Translations under genes and position numbers: made by a program | Shown: one piece after another, positions 47,757-56,951 of the stretch | Position numbering within the stretch: the stretch's first letter is position 1 | Layout of the letters: every line of letters begins with the position of its first letter | Notes under the pieces: model-generated | Database searches by the model: none | What the model was told of the DNA's origin: nothing | Seen by the model: the letters and a program-made list of their open reading frames with translations, nothing else | DNA from: Lachnospiraceae bacterium | GTDB taxonomy: Bacteria; Bacillota; Clostridia; Lachnospirales; Lachnospiraceae | Length of the DNA: 63,099 bases | Direction of reading: 5' to 3' | Assembly: GCA_017509985.1 (NCBI GenBank) | Contig: JAFWOE010000004.1 | Coordinates: forward strand, 1-63,099

Positions 47757-48536
47757 TTGAGTAAAATTATTGCTATAGCAAATCAAAAAGGCGGAGTCGG
47801 AAAATCTACTACAGCCATAAATCTGTCTTCATGTCTGGCGGAGAAAGGGAAAAGGATCCTGCTGATCGATATGGACCCACAGGGGAATACTACGAGCGGA
47901 TTTGGCATCGAGAAGTCTGAACTTCAGAAATCCGTTTACAATGTCTTGATGGGTGAATGTCCGATCATAGACAGTATTCTCTCACTGGAGTATCCGGATA
48001 TGGATCTGATCCCTGCGAATGCGGACCTGGCAGGGGCAGAGATCGAGCTGATCGATTTTGAAGACAAAGAGTATCGGCTAAAAACACCTCTGGAGATTAT
48101 TGCAAATGATTATGAGTATGTAATCATTGACTGTCCCCCGTCTCTGAGTATCTTAACCGTGAACTGCCTTACTGCAGCGGACTCTATTCTTATTCCGATG
48201 CAGGCAGAATACTATGCTATGGAGGGGCTGGCATTACTTATAAATACGGTTGACATAATGAGAAGCAAGCTGAATGAGAACCTTACGATAGAAGGCATTC
48301 TCTTTACGATGTATGACGGGAGGACCAAACTTGCGCAGGAGATCGTAGAAAACGTTAAGAGTAATCTGAATGTTCGTATCTATGATACTTTTATCCCTCG
48401 AAACGTCCGTCTGGCAGAAGCTCCCAGTTACGGAATGCCGATCAATTTGTATGATCACCGTTCCAGGGGTGCAAAAAGTTATGCGAGCCTGGCGGATGAA
48501 ATAATTGCGTTGGAGGAAAATGATGGCAAAGAATAA
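47757..48536 (+). CDS. parA: Chromosome partitioning ATPase ParA (Soj)
   Basis: A 259-residue deviant-Walker ATPase: KGGVGKSTTAINL near the N-terminus and the Walker A' partner DMDPQGNTTSGFG. It starts at TTG 47757 after AAAGGAGTGATTCG. With ParB and the parS cluster it segregates the origin and modulates DnaA. It overlaps parB by 14 bases. Confidence 0.96.
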   Translation: MSKIIAIANQKGGVGKSTTAINLSSCLAEKGKRILLIDMDPQGNTTSGFGIEKSELQKSVYNVLMGECPIIDSILSLEYPDMDLIPANADLAGAEIELIDFEDKEYRLKTPLEIIANDYEYVIIDCPPSLSILTVNCLTAADSILIPMQAEYYAMEGLALLINTVDIMRSKLNENLTIEGILFTMYDGRTKLAQEIVENVKSNLNVRIYDTFIPRNVRLAEAPSYGMPINLYDHRSRGAKSYASLADEIIALEENDGKE

Positions 48537-49449
48537 CGGAGGCCTGAATAAGGCAAAAGGGCTGGATGCACTCCTTTCTGCGAACCGTACGCCTTCTTCG
48601 GCTCTTTCAGACAGCGTTTTCATAAAAAAACAGCCGGGAGCAGCGGACGATAAAAGCGTTGTCAATGTGAAAATCTCTTCTGTTGTACCGAACAGGGAGC
48701 AGCCGAGAAAGAGTTTTGATCCCGAAGCTCTGCAGGAACTGGCGGAATCCATAGCCCAGCATGGGATCATCGTCCCTTTGCTGGTTCGGAAAAAAGGCGA
48801 TTATTATGAGATCATTGCAGGCGAACGCCGCTGGAGAGCCGCAAAACTGGCAAAAATAAAGGAAGTTCCGGTTATTATCCGCGAATATTCCGAACGTGAG
48901 CTTGCGGAAATTGCCCTGATCGAAAACATCCAGAGAGAGGATCTGAATCCGATCGAGGAAGCAGCGGCGTATCAGCGTCTTGTTGAGGAATACGGACTGA
49001 CGCAGGAGGAAGTGGCTGAAAAAGTATCGAAAAGCAGGACAGCTGTCACGAACTCTTTAAGGCTTTTGAAACTGGATGAACGTGTCAGCAGGATGCTGAC
49101 GGATGAGATCATCAGTATGGGACATGCCCGTGCATTGCTGGCGATCGAAAATCCGGAGGCACAATACGACGCGGCAAAAGTTGTTGTTGAGCGGAAATTC
49201 AGCGTGCGTGAAACAGAGAAATATGTAAAAAAGCTTCTGAATCCGAAAAAAGCAGCACCGGCTGCCGACACGCTGCAGCTGGATGTTCAGTACGAAATGC
49301 TGCAGGAACGGCTGACTCAGGGACTCGGGACCCGTGTCGTCATTAAGAGGAAGAAATCCGGCGGAGGGAGCATCGAGATCGATTATTATTCCCCGGATGA
49401 GTTTGAAAGACTGATTAAGCTGATCGATGTAAAAGAAACGAAAGGTTGA
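48523..49449 (+). CDS. parB: Chromosome partitioning protein ParB (Spo0J)
   Basis: Binds parS, clamps with CTP and spreads. 308 residues: N-terminal CTPase motif GERRWRA, the parS-reading HTH (LTQEEVAEKVSKSRTAVTNSLRLLKL) and a C-terminal dimer domain. Start at 48523 follows TTGGAGGAAAATG, six bases from GGAGG; the ATG three bases before is an alternative. Confidence 0.96.
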   Translation: MAKNNGGLNKAKGLDALLSANRTPSSALSDSVFIKKQPGAADDKSVVNVKISSVVPNREQPRKSFDPEALQELAESIAQHGIIVPLLVRKKGDYYEIIAGERRWRAAKLAKIKEVPVIIREYSERELAEIALIENIQREDLNPIEEAAAYQRLVEEYGLTQEEVAEKVSKSRTAVTNSLRLLKLDERVSRMLTDEIISMGHARALLAIENPEAQYDAAKVVVERKFSVRETEKYVKKLLNPKKAAPAADTLQLDVQYEMLQERLTQGLGTRVVIKRKKSGGGSIEIDYYSPDEFERLIKLIDVKETKG

Positions 49450-49458
49450 CATAATATT

Positions 49459-49995
49459 ATGTTTGAAAAAGTTGGAACCGGCATAGGCGTTGTCATTCTG
49501 CTGATGGTCATTCTGATCATTATTCTGGCAGTGATCACCATAAGCATGTCCATGCGTCTGAGCCGGCTTACAAGAAGATACCGCCTGTTCATGAAAGGCA
49601 AGGACGGCATCACGATTGAAGAGGCGTTTGAAGAGAAATTCAAAGCACTGGATAAACTGGAAGAACAGTGCGGAAAGAATTCCGCAGATCTGAAAGTGAT
49701 CAAGGCAAGCCTCGGAAAGACGCTGACACACTACGGCGTTGTCAAGTATGACGCGTTTGACGACGTAGGCGGAAAAATGAGTTTTGTCCTTGCAATGCTT
49801 GACAGCGACAATTCAGGCTTTATACTGGATACAATTCACAGCCGCGATAACTGTTTCGTATATATTAAGGAAATTGTTAAGGGCGAGTCGTATATCATGC
49901 TCAGCAAGGAGGAGATCGAAGCGCTCAAGCAGGCGTCGAACGCCATGGAAGAAGAGGATCTGGAGATCAAGGCTCAGCAGGAACCCATTATGTAA
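49459..49995 (+). CDS. DUF4446 family membrane protein
   Basis: 178 residues. One N-terminal membrane span (about 8-35, VVILLMVILIIILAVITISMSM), a short helical linker, then a globular domain with VGGKMSFVLAMLDSDNSGFILDTIHSRD, the DUF4446 pattern. Function is unknown; it follows parB by ten bases, as in many Clostridia, which suggests a link with segregation or division. A TTATGTAAAC word overlaps its stop. Confidence 0.85.
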   Translation: MFEKVGTGIGVVILLMVILIIILAVITISMSMRLSRLTRRYRLFMKGKDGITIEEAFEEKFKALDKLEEQCGKNSADLKVIKASLGKTLTHYGVVKYDAFDDVGGKMSFVLAMLDSDNSGFILDTIHSRDNCFVYIKEIVKGESYIMLSKEEIEALKQASNAMEEEDLEIKAQQEPIM

Positions 49996-50019
49996 ACTGA
50001 CAGACGATCTTATGTAAAC
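49988..50019. repeat. Paired TTATGTAAAC words
   Basis: TTATGTAAAC at 49988-49997 and again at 50010-50019, 12 bases apart, overlapping the DUF4446 stop and running into the serS leader. The same ten bases occur at other places in the window (see findings). Confidence 0.6.
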
Positions 50020-50090
50020 ATCTGAGCTGAAAGAAACCAACCCGGACGAATCGTTGCAGGGCTGAAATAATTAAAGGAAAGAGAAGAAAA

Positions 50091-51377
50091 ATGCTGGACA
50101 TCAAATTTGTAAGAGAAAACCCGGAAGCCGTTAAACAGAATATTCGCAATAAATTCCAGGAAAACAAGCTGCCGCTTGTAGACGAAGTTATTGCCCTGGA
50201 CAAAGAGAACCGGGAGATAAAGCAGGAGGTAGAAGCGCTTCGTTCCAACAGGAACAAAGCATCCAAAGAGATCGGAAAGCTTATGTCAACCGGACAGAAA
50301 GAAGAAGCGGACCGTGTAAAGAAGGAGATCGCAGCGGAAGGCGCCCGTATCGACGAACTGACGGAAAGGGAAAAGCAGGTCGAGGAAGAGCTGAGAAATA
50401 AGATGCTCATTATCCCGCAGATGATCGACCCTTCGGTTCCGATCGGAAAGGACGACTCGGAAAATGTTGAGATCGAAAAGTTCGGCGAACCGTTTGTCCC
50501 GGACTATGAGATCCCTTATCATACGGAGATCATGGAAAGCTTTGACGGGATCGACCTTGACGCAGCACACCGTGTAGCCGGCAACGGCTTCTATTACCTG
50601 ATGGGCGATATTGCCCGGCTTCATTCTGCGGTGATCGCCTATGCAAGAGATTTCATGATCGACCGCGGGTTCACTTACTGTGTTCCGCCCTTTATGATCC
50701 GGAGCGCGGTAGTAGACGGGGTCATGAGCTTTGCCGAAATGGAAGCCATGATGTATAAGATCGAGGGAGAAGATCTATTCCTGATCGGAACCAGCGAGCA
50801 TTCCATGATCGGAAAGTTCATCGATCAGATCCTGGAAGAGGATCAGCTGCCCTACACACTGACCAGCTATTCGCCCTGTTTCCGGAAGGAAAAAGGCGCG
50901 CACGGACTGGAAGAAAGAGGCGTTTACCGGATCCATCAGTTTGAAAAACAGGAAATGATCGTGGTCTGCAAACCGGAGGACAGCCCCTACTGGTACGACC
51001 AGCTCTGGAAAAACACCGTAGACCTCTTCCGCTCCATGGAGATCCCCGTCCGTACGCTGGAGTGCTGCTCGGGCGACCTGGCGGACCTGAAGGTCAAATC
51101 CTGTGATGTGGAAGCCTGGTCTCCGAGACAGAAGAAGTATTTCGAAGTCGGAAGCTGCTCCAATCTGGGCGATGCCCAGGCCAGGAGGCTGAAGATCCGC
51201 GTTAAGGGCAAAGAAAGCCGTTATCTTGCGCATACCCTCAACAATACGGTTGTTGCTCCTCCCAGAATGCTCATTGCATTTCTGGAGAATCATCTGCAGG
51301 CCGACGGCAGCGTGACGATCCCGGAAGTGCTCTGGCCGTATATGGGCGGAACGAAGGTCCTTATTCCGAAGAAATAA
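50091..51377 (+). CDS. serS: Seryl-tRNA synthetase
   Basis: 428 residues, class II synthetase: an N-terminal coiled-coil tRNA-binding arm (30-100), motif 2 PCFRKEKGAHGLEERGVYRIHQFEK and motif 3 TLNNTVVAPPRMLIAFLENH. Motif 3 has APPR where most bacteria have AVGR, a clade variant that keeps the arginine. No T-box leader is seen in the 95-bp upstream gap. A terminator follows. Confidence 0.97.
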   Translation: MLDIKFVRENPEAVKQNIRNKFQENKLPLVDEVIALDKENREIKQEVEALRSNRNKASKEIGKLMSTGQKEEADRVKKEIAAEGARIDELTEREKQVEEELRNKMLIIPQMIDPSVPIGKDDSENVEIEKFGEPFVPDYEIPYHTEIMESFDGIDLDAAHRVAGNGFYYLMGDIARLHSAVIAYARDFMIDRGFTYCVPPFMIRSAVVDGVMSFAEMEAMMYKIEGEDLFLIGTSEHSMIGKFIDQILEEDQLPYTLTSYSPCFRKEKGAHGLEERGVYRIHQFEKQEMIVVCKPEDSPYWYDQLWKNTVDLFRSMEIPVRTLECCSGDLADLKVKSCDVEAWSPRQKKYFEVGSCSNLGDAQARRLKIRVKGKESRYLAHTLNNTVVAPPRMLIAFLENHLQADGSVTIPEVLWPYMGGTKVLIPKK

Positions 51378-51410
51378 TGCGGTTGTGAATCGCAGTTGAA
51401 ACGAATAAAA

Positions 51411-51449
51411 AGGGAGGCATCTCTAATGCAGAGATGCCTCTCTCTATGT
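51411..51449. terminator. Shared terminator between serS and the lipoprotein gene
   Basis: GAGGCATCTC and GAGATGCCTC pair perfectly (51414-51423, 51431-51440) around TAATGCA, followed by TCTCTATGTTT. The facing lipoprotein gene ends at 51450, so both transcripts may end here. Confidence 0.8.
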
Positions 51450-51575
51450 TTACGGTTTTTCAGGAGGCGTTCCGCCGTCCCCGGGCGCTCCGTCGGGTTT
51501 TTCAGGAGGTGTTCCGCCGTCTCCGGGCGCTCCGTCGGGCTTTTCGGGAGGCGTTCCGCCGTCTCCGGGGAATCC
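51450..51575 (-). repeat. Three 42-bp tandem repeats in the lipoprotein gene
   Basis: Three copies of 14 codons (GxPGDGGTPPEKPD, with A or F at x) at 51450-51491, 51492-51533 and 51534-51575, nearly identical in bases. The last copy ends in the stop codon. Such repeats can change number by slippage and alter the length of a surface stalk. Confidence 0.85.
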
Positions 51576-53018
51576 TCCCGGTGCGGATCCCTCACCGGAA
51601 CCGGTGTTGGAAAGAACGACTTCGATTGCATCTCCGGCGGATTCCGTTCCGCTTTCATATGCTTTTCCGTTTACATAAAGCATATAACCGTTCAGGTCGA
51701 TCGCATCGGCACTGCAGGTAAGAGACGTAATATAGGAGTCTCCTGTCAGAGTCCATGTGGAGCCTTCTTCGAGTTCAACATAGACATCGCCTTCCTCTCC
51801 GTCCGGGTTAATAGCCCCTGTAAGAACCGAGCCGTTCGTCAGATAAAGATTTAAAGAGGAGACAGAATCCACCAGGAGGTCTCCGTCTATGGCCTGCGCA
51901 TCGGCACGCATCGTGACATGTCCGCCGTTGCTGCCTTCCGAACCCCAGCCGGCTGCTGCCGCTCTTAAGAATACGCCGCCGCCTTCATTGGTTATTTCAG
52001 CGTCCGAAAGGTTTATATTTGCGACCGTATTGTTTACAAAAAAGATATCCCCGTTCCGGTTTGTGAGGGAGCCTCCGTTCATTGTGAATTCCGCGATGCC
52101 GGACGCGGCGTCGCCGGACATTGACTGATAGATCATAACCGCCTGGTACCAGTCGGAGTTGTCGCTGTTTTTGGAGACATTTTCCGCAGAAAGCGTTACA
52201 TTGTTGAGCGTAACGGAATTCTTTCCTTCCACGACAACTCCCTGGGCGGACGTGGAAGTCAGTTCCGCATCGGATACGGTAATATCGGCTGTGGAGTAAA
52301 TGACCGGGGAGCCCTTTCCTTCAGAAGTATAGGAACCGCCGTAAACATTGACCGTTCCGCCGCCCCTGTCGGATCGGATCGGCGCGGAGGAGTTTCCCGT
52401 GGTATGAACGGTAAGACCCGTGGCATTCATTGTTCCGCCGCCGGTCGTCATGATACCGCCGGAGCAGTTGCCGGACGTTTCAATTACCGAATCGGAAATA
52501 TTCACGGTCGTCCCCTCGCCATATGAGAAAACCGCGTTGGCATGCGTGCCGTTTGTTGAGATCTGGAGATCGGACAGTTCAAGCGTCGCGCCGTTGGTCG
52601 CGAAAACGGCGGAATTCTCCCCGTAAAAATCCGCTTCATCGCCTTCGGAATCGCCGGTTTTCGTAATTATACAGTTTACATAAGACGCACTTTCTCCGTC
52701 TGCCAGTATGACATGTTCTCCGTCGGCGGAATTGTCCAGGTACCGGGCTTCCGGTAAAGATGTACTCTCTTCCCCGGAAACGGAAGAGGCTGCCTTCTCT
52801 GAAGACACTGAAGCCGAAGATACCTCTGCAGAGCTTTCCTGTTCAGAAGAAACAGCCGTATCGGAAGAAAGGGTGCTTTCCGCATCTTCTTTAATATCTG
52901 AAGAAACAATGCTTTCGGTTTTTTGTGCAGATACGTCATCGTTGGTGCTGCCGCAGCCGGAAAAAGTAACAGAGAGCACCATGATCCCAGCCAGCAGCAG
53001 TGTCAGAAACATTTTCAT
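51450..53018 (-). CDS. Surface lipoprotein with parallel beta-helix and Pro/Gly tail
   Basis: 522 residues. An N-terminal signal with lipobox VTFSGC (Cys21) points to a lipid anchor. Next comes a Ser/Glu-rich linker (30-85), then a long run of short beta-strand-like repeats rich in G, N, T and S (GGGTMNATGLTVHTTGNSSAP), as in right-handed beta-helix or adhesin folds. The tail consists of three near-identical 14-residue repeats ending at the stop. Substrate or ligand unknown. RBS GGAGG lies nine bases upstream. It stands alone, on the opposite strand from serS and valS. Confidence 0.75.
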   Translation of the reverse strand: MKMFLTLLLAGIMVLSVTFSGCGSTNDDVSAQKTESIVSSDIKEDAESTLSSDTAVSSEQESSAEVSSASVSSEKAASSVSGEESTSLPEARYLDNSADGEHVILADGESASYVNCIITKTGDSEGDEADFYGENSAVFATNGATLELSDLQISTNGTHANAVFSYGEGTTVNISDSVIETSGNCSGGIMTTGGGTMNATGLTVHTTGNSSAPIRSDRGGGTVNVYGGSYTSEGKGSPVIYSTADITVSDAELTSTSAQGVVVEGKNSVTLNNVTLSAENVSKNSDNSDWYQAVMIYQSMSGDAASGIAEFTMNGGSLTNRNGDIFFVNNTVANINLSDAEITNEGGGVFLRAAAAGWGSEGSNGGHVTMRADAQAIDGDLLVDSVSSLNLYLTNGSVLTGAINPDGEEGDVYVELEEGSTWTLTGDSYITSLTCSADAIDLNGYMLYVNGKAYESGTESAGDAIEVVLSNTGSGEGSAPGGFPGDGGTPPEKPDGAPGDGGTPPEKPDGAPGDGGTPPEKP

Positions 53019-53149
53019 AATGTTTACCTCCTTGATTCGTAAATTCCGCCGTTGACGGAATATCAGACTGTATGCTTCGCAAATACTATGGCTGCAGGAT
53101 AAAGGACAATTGTGAAAACAAAATGATCAAAAGATGCATATAATATGAA

Positions 53150-53175
53150 AAGGCAGGCTTTTAAGGCCTGCCCTT
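53150..53175 (-). terminator. Terminator of the nitroreductase gene
   Basis: GGCAGGC and GCCTGCC pair around a TTTTAAG loop; on the minus strand a TTTTC run follows. Confidence 0.7.
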
Positions 53176-53206
53176 CGTACTTTTATCTTGTTTTCCGTCT
53201 GTTCCG

Positions 53207-53728
53207 TCAGTCGATATAGAAAACCCGGCCTTCCACTCTGGGCGGGGCCTCCGGTTCGCTGGCCGGATATCCGAGGATCATATTTCCGACTCCTTCGTAT
53301 CCTTCCGGATCGAGGCCGAACTTTTCAAGATAGGTTTTCCATTCTCCGAGGGTAAAGACCTCCTTTGCGCGGTTGATCCAGCGGGATCCGAGGCCGAGAG
53401 ATTTTGCGGCAAGCATCATGTTTCCGATCGCCAGTGCGCCGTCGCAGTCCGGGGATACCGAATCTTTTTTACAGAGAACGGTGATGACCGCCGGCGCTCC
53501 GTAGAAGGGATCGCCTTCCGCGCGCTGAAACGAATGATTCGCTTCGCGAAGCCTGTCGATTTCTTCCTTATTGGTAAACACTAAAAAGGTCTGAGGCTGT
53601 TTGTTCCTCCCGCTGGCAGCCCAGAGACCGGCTTCGACGATCTGGTCGATCAGCTCTTTCGGAACCGGCTTGTCCAGATATTCCTTGACACCGCGGCGTG
53701 TTCTGATGACTTCCAATACTTCGTTCAT
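53207..53728 (-). CDS. Nitroreductase-family flavoprotein
   Basis: 173 residues from the ATG at 53728 (AGGAGG eight bases upstream). RRGVKEYLDKPVPKELI at the N-terminus and GLWAASGRNKQPQ carry the FMN-binding Arg and Ser of the family; DGALAIGNMMLAAKSLGLGSRWI is the second part of the site. The substrate (nitro-aromatics, quinones or an unrelated flavin reaction) is not known. Stands alone, with its own promoter. Confidence 0.9.
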   Translation of the reverse strand: MNEVLEVIRTRRGVKEYLDKPVPKELIDQIVEAGLWAASGRNKQPQTFLVFTNKEEIDRLREANHSFQRAEGDPFYGAPAVITVLCKKDSVSPDCDGALAIGNMMLAAKSLGLGSRWINRAKEVFTLGEWKTYLEKFGLDPEGYEGVGNMILGYPASEPEAPPRVEGRVFYID

Positions 53729-53843
53729 AAATAAAAAACCTCCTGATTTCAAAATCCTGATGTTCGAGGCAGTCTCTCCGGCCGAGGCAGATAAGAATGC
53801 CGCAGCTGGGCAGACACAGTATGCTGTTTCTGATTATGCCGGT

Positions 53844-53872
53844 ATTATAATATTCATCGGAAGCAAAGGCAA
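53844..53872 (-). promoter_or_regulatory. Nitroreductase promoter
   Basis: On the minus strand TTGCCT, 17 bases, TATAAT. It lies about 115 bases before the start codon. Confidence 0.6.
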
Positions 53873-54040
53873 TAACTGTTCGTATGTCTGGCGATTTCTG
53901 ACTCAGACGGTGATTCCATTTGTATATATTGCGGCTTTTGGGGCAGCTAATACAGTTTACAGGAAAGAGATCTAATAGAACGACGTCTGTTCAGAGTACG
54001 GATCGGAGTGCTGAAAGGCCTTCATCGGCTGTATCCTTCG

Positions 54041-54069
54041 TTGACAAACAACGGGGGGTGATTTATTCT
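54041..54069 (+). promoter_or_regulatory. valS promoter
   Basis: TTGACA, a 17-base spacer and TATTCT lie 81 bases before valS. A short stem ATAACCG/CGGTTAT (54114-54132) is in the leader. No T-box (no AGGGTGGNACC motif) is seen. The rest of the gap from 53729 to 54040 holds the nitroreductase promoter and no other feature. Confidence 0.75.
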
Positions 54070-54150
54070 ATTTAGGAGTATGCACATCTTTAAAAAAGCA
54101 TATAAAAAAGGTTATAACCGCAGCACGGTTATCATTGAAAGAGGCACAGA

Positions 54151-56799
54151 ATGGGAAAAGAACTTGCAAAAACATACGACCCTTCGGGACTGGAAGACAG
54201 ATTATATAAAAAATGGCTGGAGAAAGGCTATTTCAAAGCCAAAGTGAATCCGGACAAAAAGCCGTTTACGATAATCATGCCGCCGCCCAACGTCACCGGG
54301 CAGCTGCACATGGGCCATGCGCTCGACAACACCATGCAGGATATCCTGATCCGCTTTAAGAGGATGCAGGGATACGAAGCGCTGTGGCAGCCGGGAACGG
54401 ATCACGCAGCGATCGCGACGGAGATCAAAGTAACGGAAGCCTTAAAGGAACAGGGCATCGACAAACACGAGATCGGCCGCGAAAAATTCCTTGAATATGC
54501 ATGGAAATGGAAAGAGGAATACGGCAGCCGTATTATAAATCAGCTGTATAAGCTGGGTGCTTCGGCGGACTGGGACAGGGAGCGCTTTACAATGGACGAA
54601 GTCAGCTCCAGGGCTGTCGAGGAAGTTTTTGTAAAGCTGTATGAAAAGGGATATATCTATAAAGGCAGCAGGATCATCAACTGGTGCCCCGTATGCCAGA
54701 CCTCTCTCTCCGATGCGGAGGTAGAACATGAAGACCAGAACGGCTTTTTCTGGCATATCAATTATCCGATCGTCGGAGAAGAAGGCCGCTTCGTTGAGAT
54801 CGCAACGACCCGTCCGGAAACGATGCTGGGCGATACCGCTGTCGCAGTCAACCCGGAGGATGAAAGGTATAAAGACCTCGTAGGAAAGATGCTGGAACTC
54901 CCGCTTACCGGCAGGCAGATCCCGGTCATTGCCGATGATTATGTCGACCGGGAATTCGGGACAGGCTGTGTAAAGATCACACCGGCACACGACCCCAACG
55001 ACTTTGAGGTCGGCAAGAGGCATGATCTGGAAGAGATCAATATCCTGAACGACGATGCCACGATCAATGAAAACGGCGGGAAATATGCCGGCATGGACCG
55101 TTACGAGGCCAGAAAAGCCGTCGTCAGCGACCTGGAGGAGCTGGGACTTCTCGTTAAAGTTGTTCCGCATACTCATGCGGTAGGAACGCACGACCGGTGC
55201 CACACGACGGTAGAACCGATGATCAAGCCTCAGTGGTTCGTCCGCATGAAGGAGATGGCACAGGCATCGATCGATGTCCTTAACACGCCCGACCTGAACT
55301 TTGTGCCGGAGAGATTCGACAAGATCTATCTCCACTGGCTCGAGACGATCCGCGACTGGTGCATTTCCAGACAGTTGTGGTGGGGACACCGGATCCCGGC
55401 GTGGTACTGTCAGGAATGCGGGGAGATCAATGTACAGCGCGGCGGCGCACCGGAAAAATGCTGCAAGTGCGGGTGCACAGACCTTAAGCAGGACGAAGAT
55501 ACGCTGGACACCTGGTTCTCTTCGGCGCTTTGGCCGTTCTCTACGCTCGGATGGCCGGAGAAAACACCCGAGATGGAATATTTCTACCCGACAGACGTGC
55601 TGGTCACGGGATATGATATCATCTTCTTCTGGGTCATCCGCATGGTATTTTCCGGCCTGGAACATACCGGGAAGTCGCCGTTCCATCATGTACTGATCCA
55701 CGGTCTTGTAAGAGATTCCCAGGGCCGCAAGATGAGCAAATCCCTGGGTAACGGGATCGATCCGTTAGAAGTTATCGACAAATACGGCGCAGACGCCCTT
55801 CGTCTGACGCTGATGACCGGCAATGCGCCCGGAAACGACATGCGTTTCTACTGGGAAAGAGTTGAGGCCAGCCGGAACTTTGCCAATAAAGTCTGGAATG
55901 CGTCCCGCTTCATCATGATGAACCTGGATGCGGCGCAGATCGATCAGAAACCGGCTGAAGAAGCCTTCACGCTTGCGGACAAATGGATCCTCTGCAAGGC
56001 GAATGAGCTGATCACCCAGGTTACCGACAACATGGAAAAATACGAACTGGGGATCGCGGTCCAGAAGATCTACGATTTCATCTGGGAGGAATTCTGCGAC
56101 TGGTATATCGAAATGGTAAAACCCAGGCTGTATTCCGATACAGATACGACAAAAGCCGCAGCCCTGTGGACGCTGAAAAAGGTCCTGAACTGCGCGCTGA
56201 AGCTGCTGCATCCGTTCATGCCCTTCATTACGGAGGAGATCTACTGCACGCTCAATCCGGAAGAAGATACGATCATGACAAAGGCTTGGCCGGAATATAA
56301 CGAGGCTCTGAATTTTGCCGCAGAGGCTGCCGAGATCGAAAAGATCAAGGAAGCCGTAAGAGGCGTAAGGGAAATCAGACTTTCCATGAATGTTCCGCCT
56401 TCCAGGAAGGCTGAGGTATTTGTGGTTTCAAAGGATGAAAATGTCAGAAGGTCCTTTGAGGACGGAAAAGTCTTCTTTGCGACACTGGCAAAGGCAGAGA
56501 GCGTGACCGTACAGGAAGACAAGAACGGCATTGATGAAAAAGCGGTTTCCGTGATCACCGCCGGGGCGGAGATCTACATTCCGCTGGACCAGCTGCTCGA
56601 TATCGAAAAAGAGATCGAACGGCTTCGCGCCGAGAAAAAGCGGCTTGAGTCCGAAGTCGCAAGATGTGAAGGCATGCTCGGAAATGAACGGTTCGTATCC
56701 AAGGCACCGAAAGAGAAGGTCGATGCGGAACGCGCCAAGCTGGAGGATTACCGGCAGATGATGGCGAAAGTCGAAGAAAGATTGGAGCAGTTATGCTGA
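54151..56799 (+). CDS. valS: Valyl-tRNA synthetase
   Basis: 882 residues, class I: HIGH-type HMGHALDN near residue 50, zinc-like CQECGE...CCKCGC at 420-445, the KMSKS motif in [11 protein letters not shown], and a C-terminal coiled coil ([19 protein letters not shown]) seen in valine enzymes. Normal length. The last seven bases overlap a 52-codon gene. Confidence 0.98.
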   Translation: MGKELAKTYDPSGLEDRLYKKWLEKGYFKAKVNPDKKPFTIIMPPPNVTGQLHMGHALDNTMQDILIRFKRMQGYEALWQPGTDHAAIATEIKVTEALKEQGIDKHEIGREKFLEYAWKWKEEYGSRIINQLYKLGASADWDRERFTMDEVSSRAVEEVFVKLYEKGYIYKGSRIINWCPVCQTSLSDAEVEHEDQNGFFWHINYPIVGEEGRFVEIATTRPETMLGDTAVAVNPEDERYKDLVGKMLELPLTGRQIPVIADDYVDREFGTGCVKITPAHDPNDFEVGKRHDLEEINILNDDATINENGGKYAGMDRYEARKAVVSDLEELGLLVKVVPHTHAVGTHDRCHTTVEPMIKPQWFVRMKEMAQASIDVLNTPDLNFVPERFDKIYLHWLETIRDWCISRQLWWGHRIPAWYCQECGEINVQRGGAPEKCCKCGCTDLKQDEDTLDTWFSSALWPFSTLGWPEKTPEMEYFYPTDVLVTGYDIIFFWVIRMVFSGLEHTGKSPFHHVLIHGLVRDSQGRKMSKSLGNGIDPLEVIDKYGADALRLTLMTGNAPGNDMRFYWERVEASRNFANKVWNASRFIMMNLDAAQIDQKPAEEAFTLADKWILCKANELITQVTDNMEKYELGIAVQKIYDFIWEEFCDWYIEMVKPRLYSDTDTTKAAALWTLKKVLNCALKLLHPFMPFITEEIYCTLNPEEDTIMTKAWPEYNEALNFAAEAAEIEKIKEAVRGVREIRLSMNVPPSRKAEVFVVSKDENVRRSFEDGKVFFATLAKAESVTVQEDKNGIDEKAVSVITAGAEIYIPLDQLLDIEKEIERLRAEKKRLESEVARCEGMLGNERFVSKAPKEKVDAERAKLEDYRQMMAKVEERLEQLC

Positions 56800-56951
56800 A
56801 TTACGATGAAGAATTAAAAAAATTCAAACCGATCCAGGACGTGGATGACGTTGAAGGAGCGATCTACGGAAAAGAAATGATCGACGTCATTGATCTGCTT
56901 CGGGAAATGAAGAATGTGAACACGACCGAAGATGTGGGGAATCGTGAATGA
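56793..56951 (+). CDS. 52-aa conserved-looking small protein
   Basis: Begins at the ATG inside the end of valS, overlapping by seven bases, and ends in an ATGA overlap with the TPR gene. The product begins [20 protein letters not shown] and is acidic, helix-rich and soluble. Overlaps on both ends show it is translated as part of the chain. No domain is known. The site after valS is where folC often lies in other Firmicutes; this protein is not FolC. Confidence 0.65.
   Translation: MLNYDEELKKFKPIQDVDDVEGAIYGKEMIDVIDLLREMKNVNTTEDVGNRE

Noticed and set aside
53762-53975. Plus-strand frame upstream of valS that includes a hydrophobic run
   Set aside because: No ribosome site, and it overlaps the nitroreductase promoter on the other strand.
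53976-54150. Possible T-box before valS, and likewise before serS
   Set aside because: No AGGGTGGNACCGCG motif and no specifier stem seen; valS has a short leader and a normal promoter.
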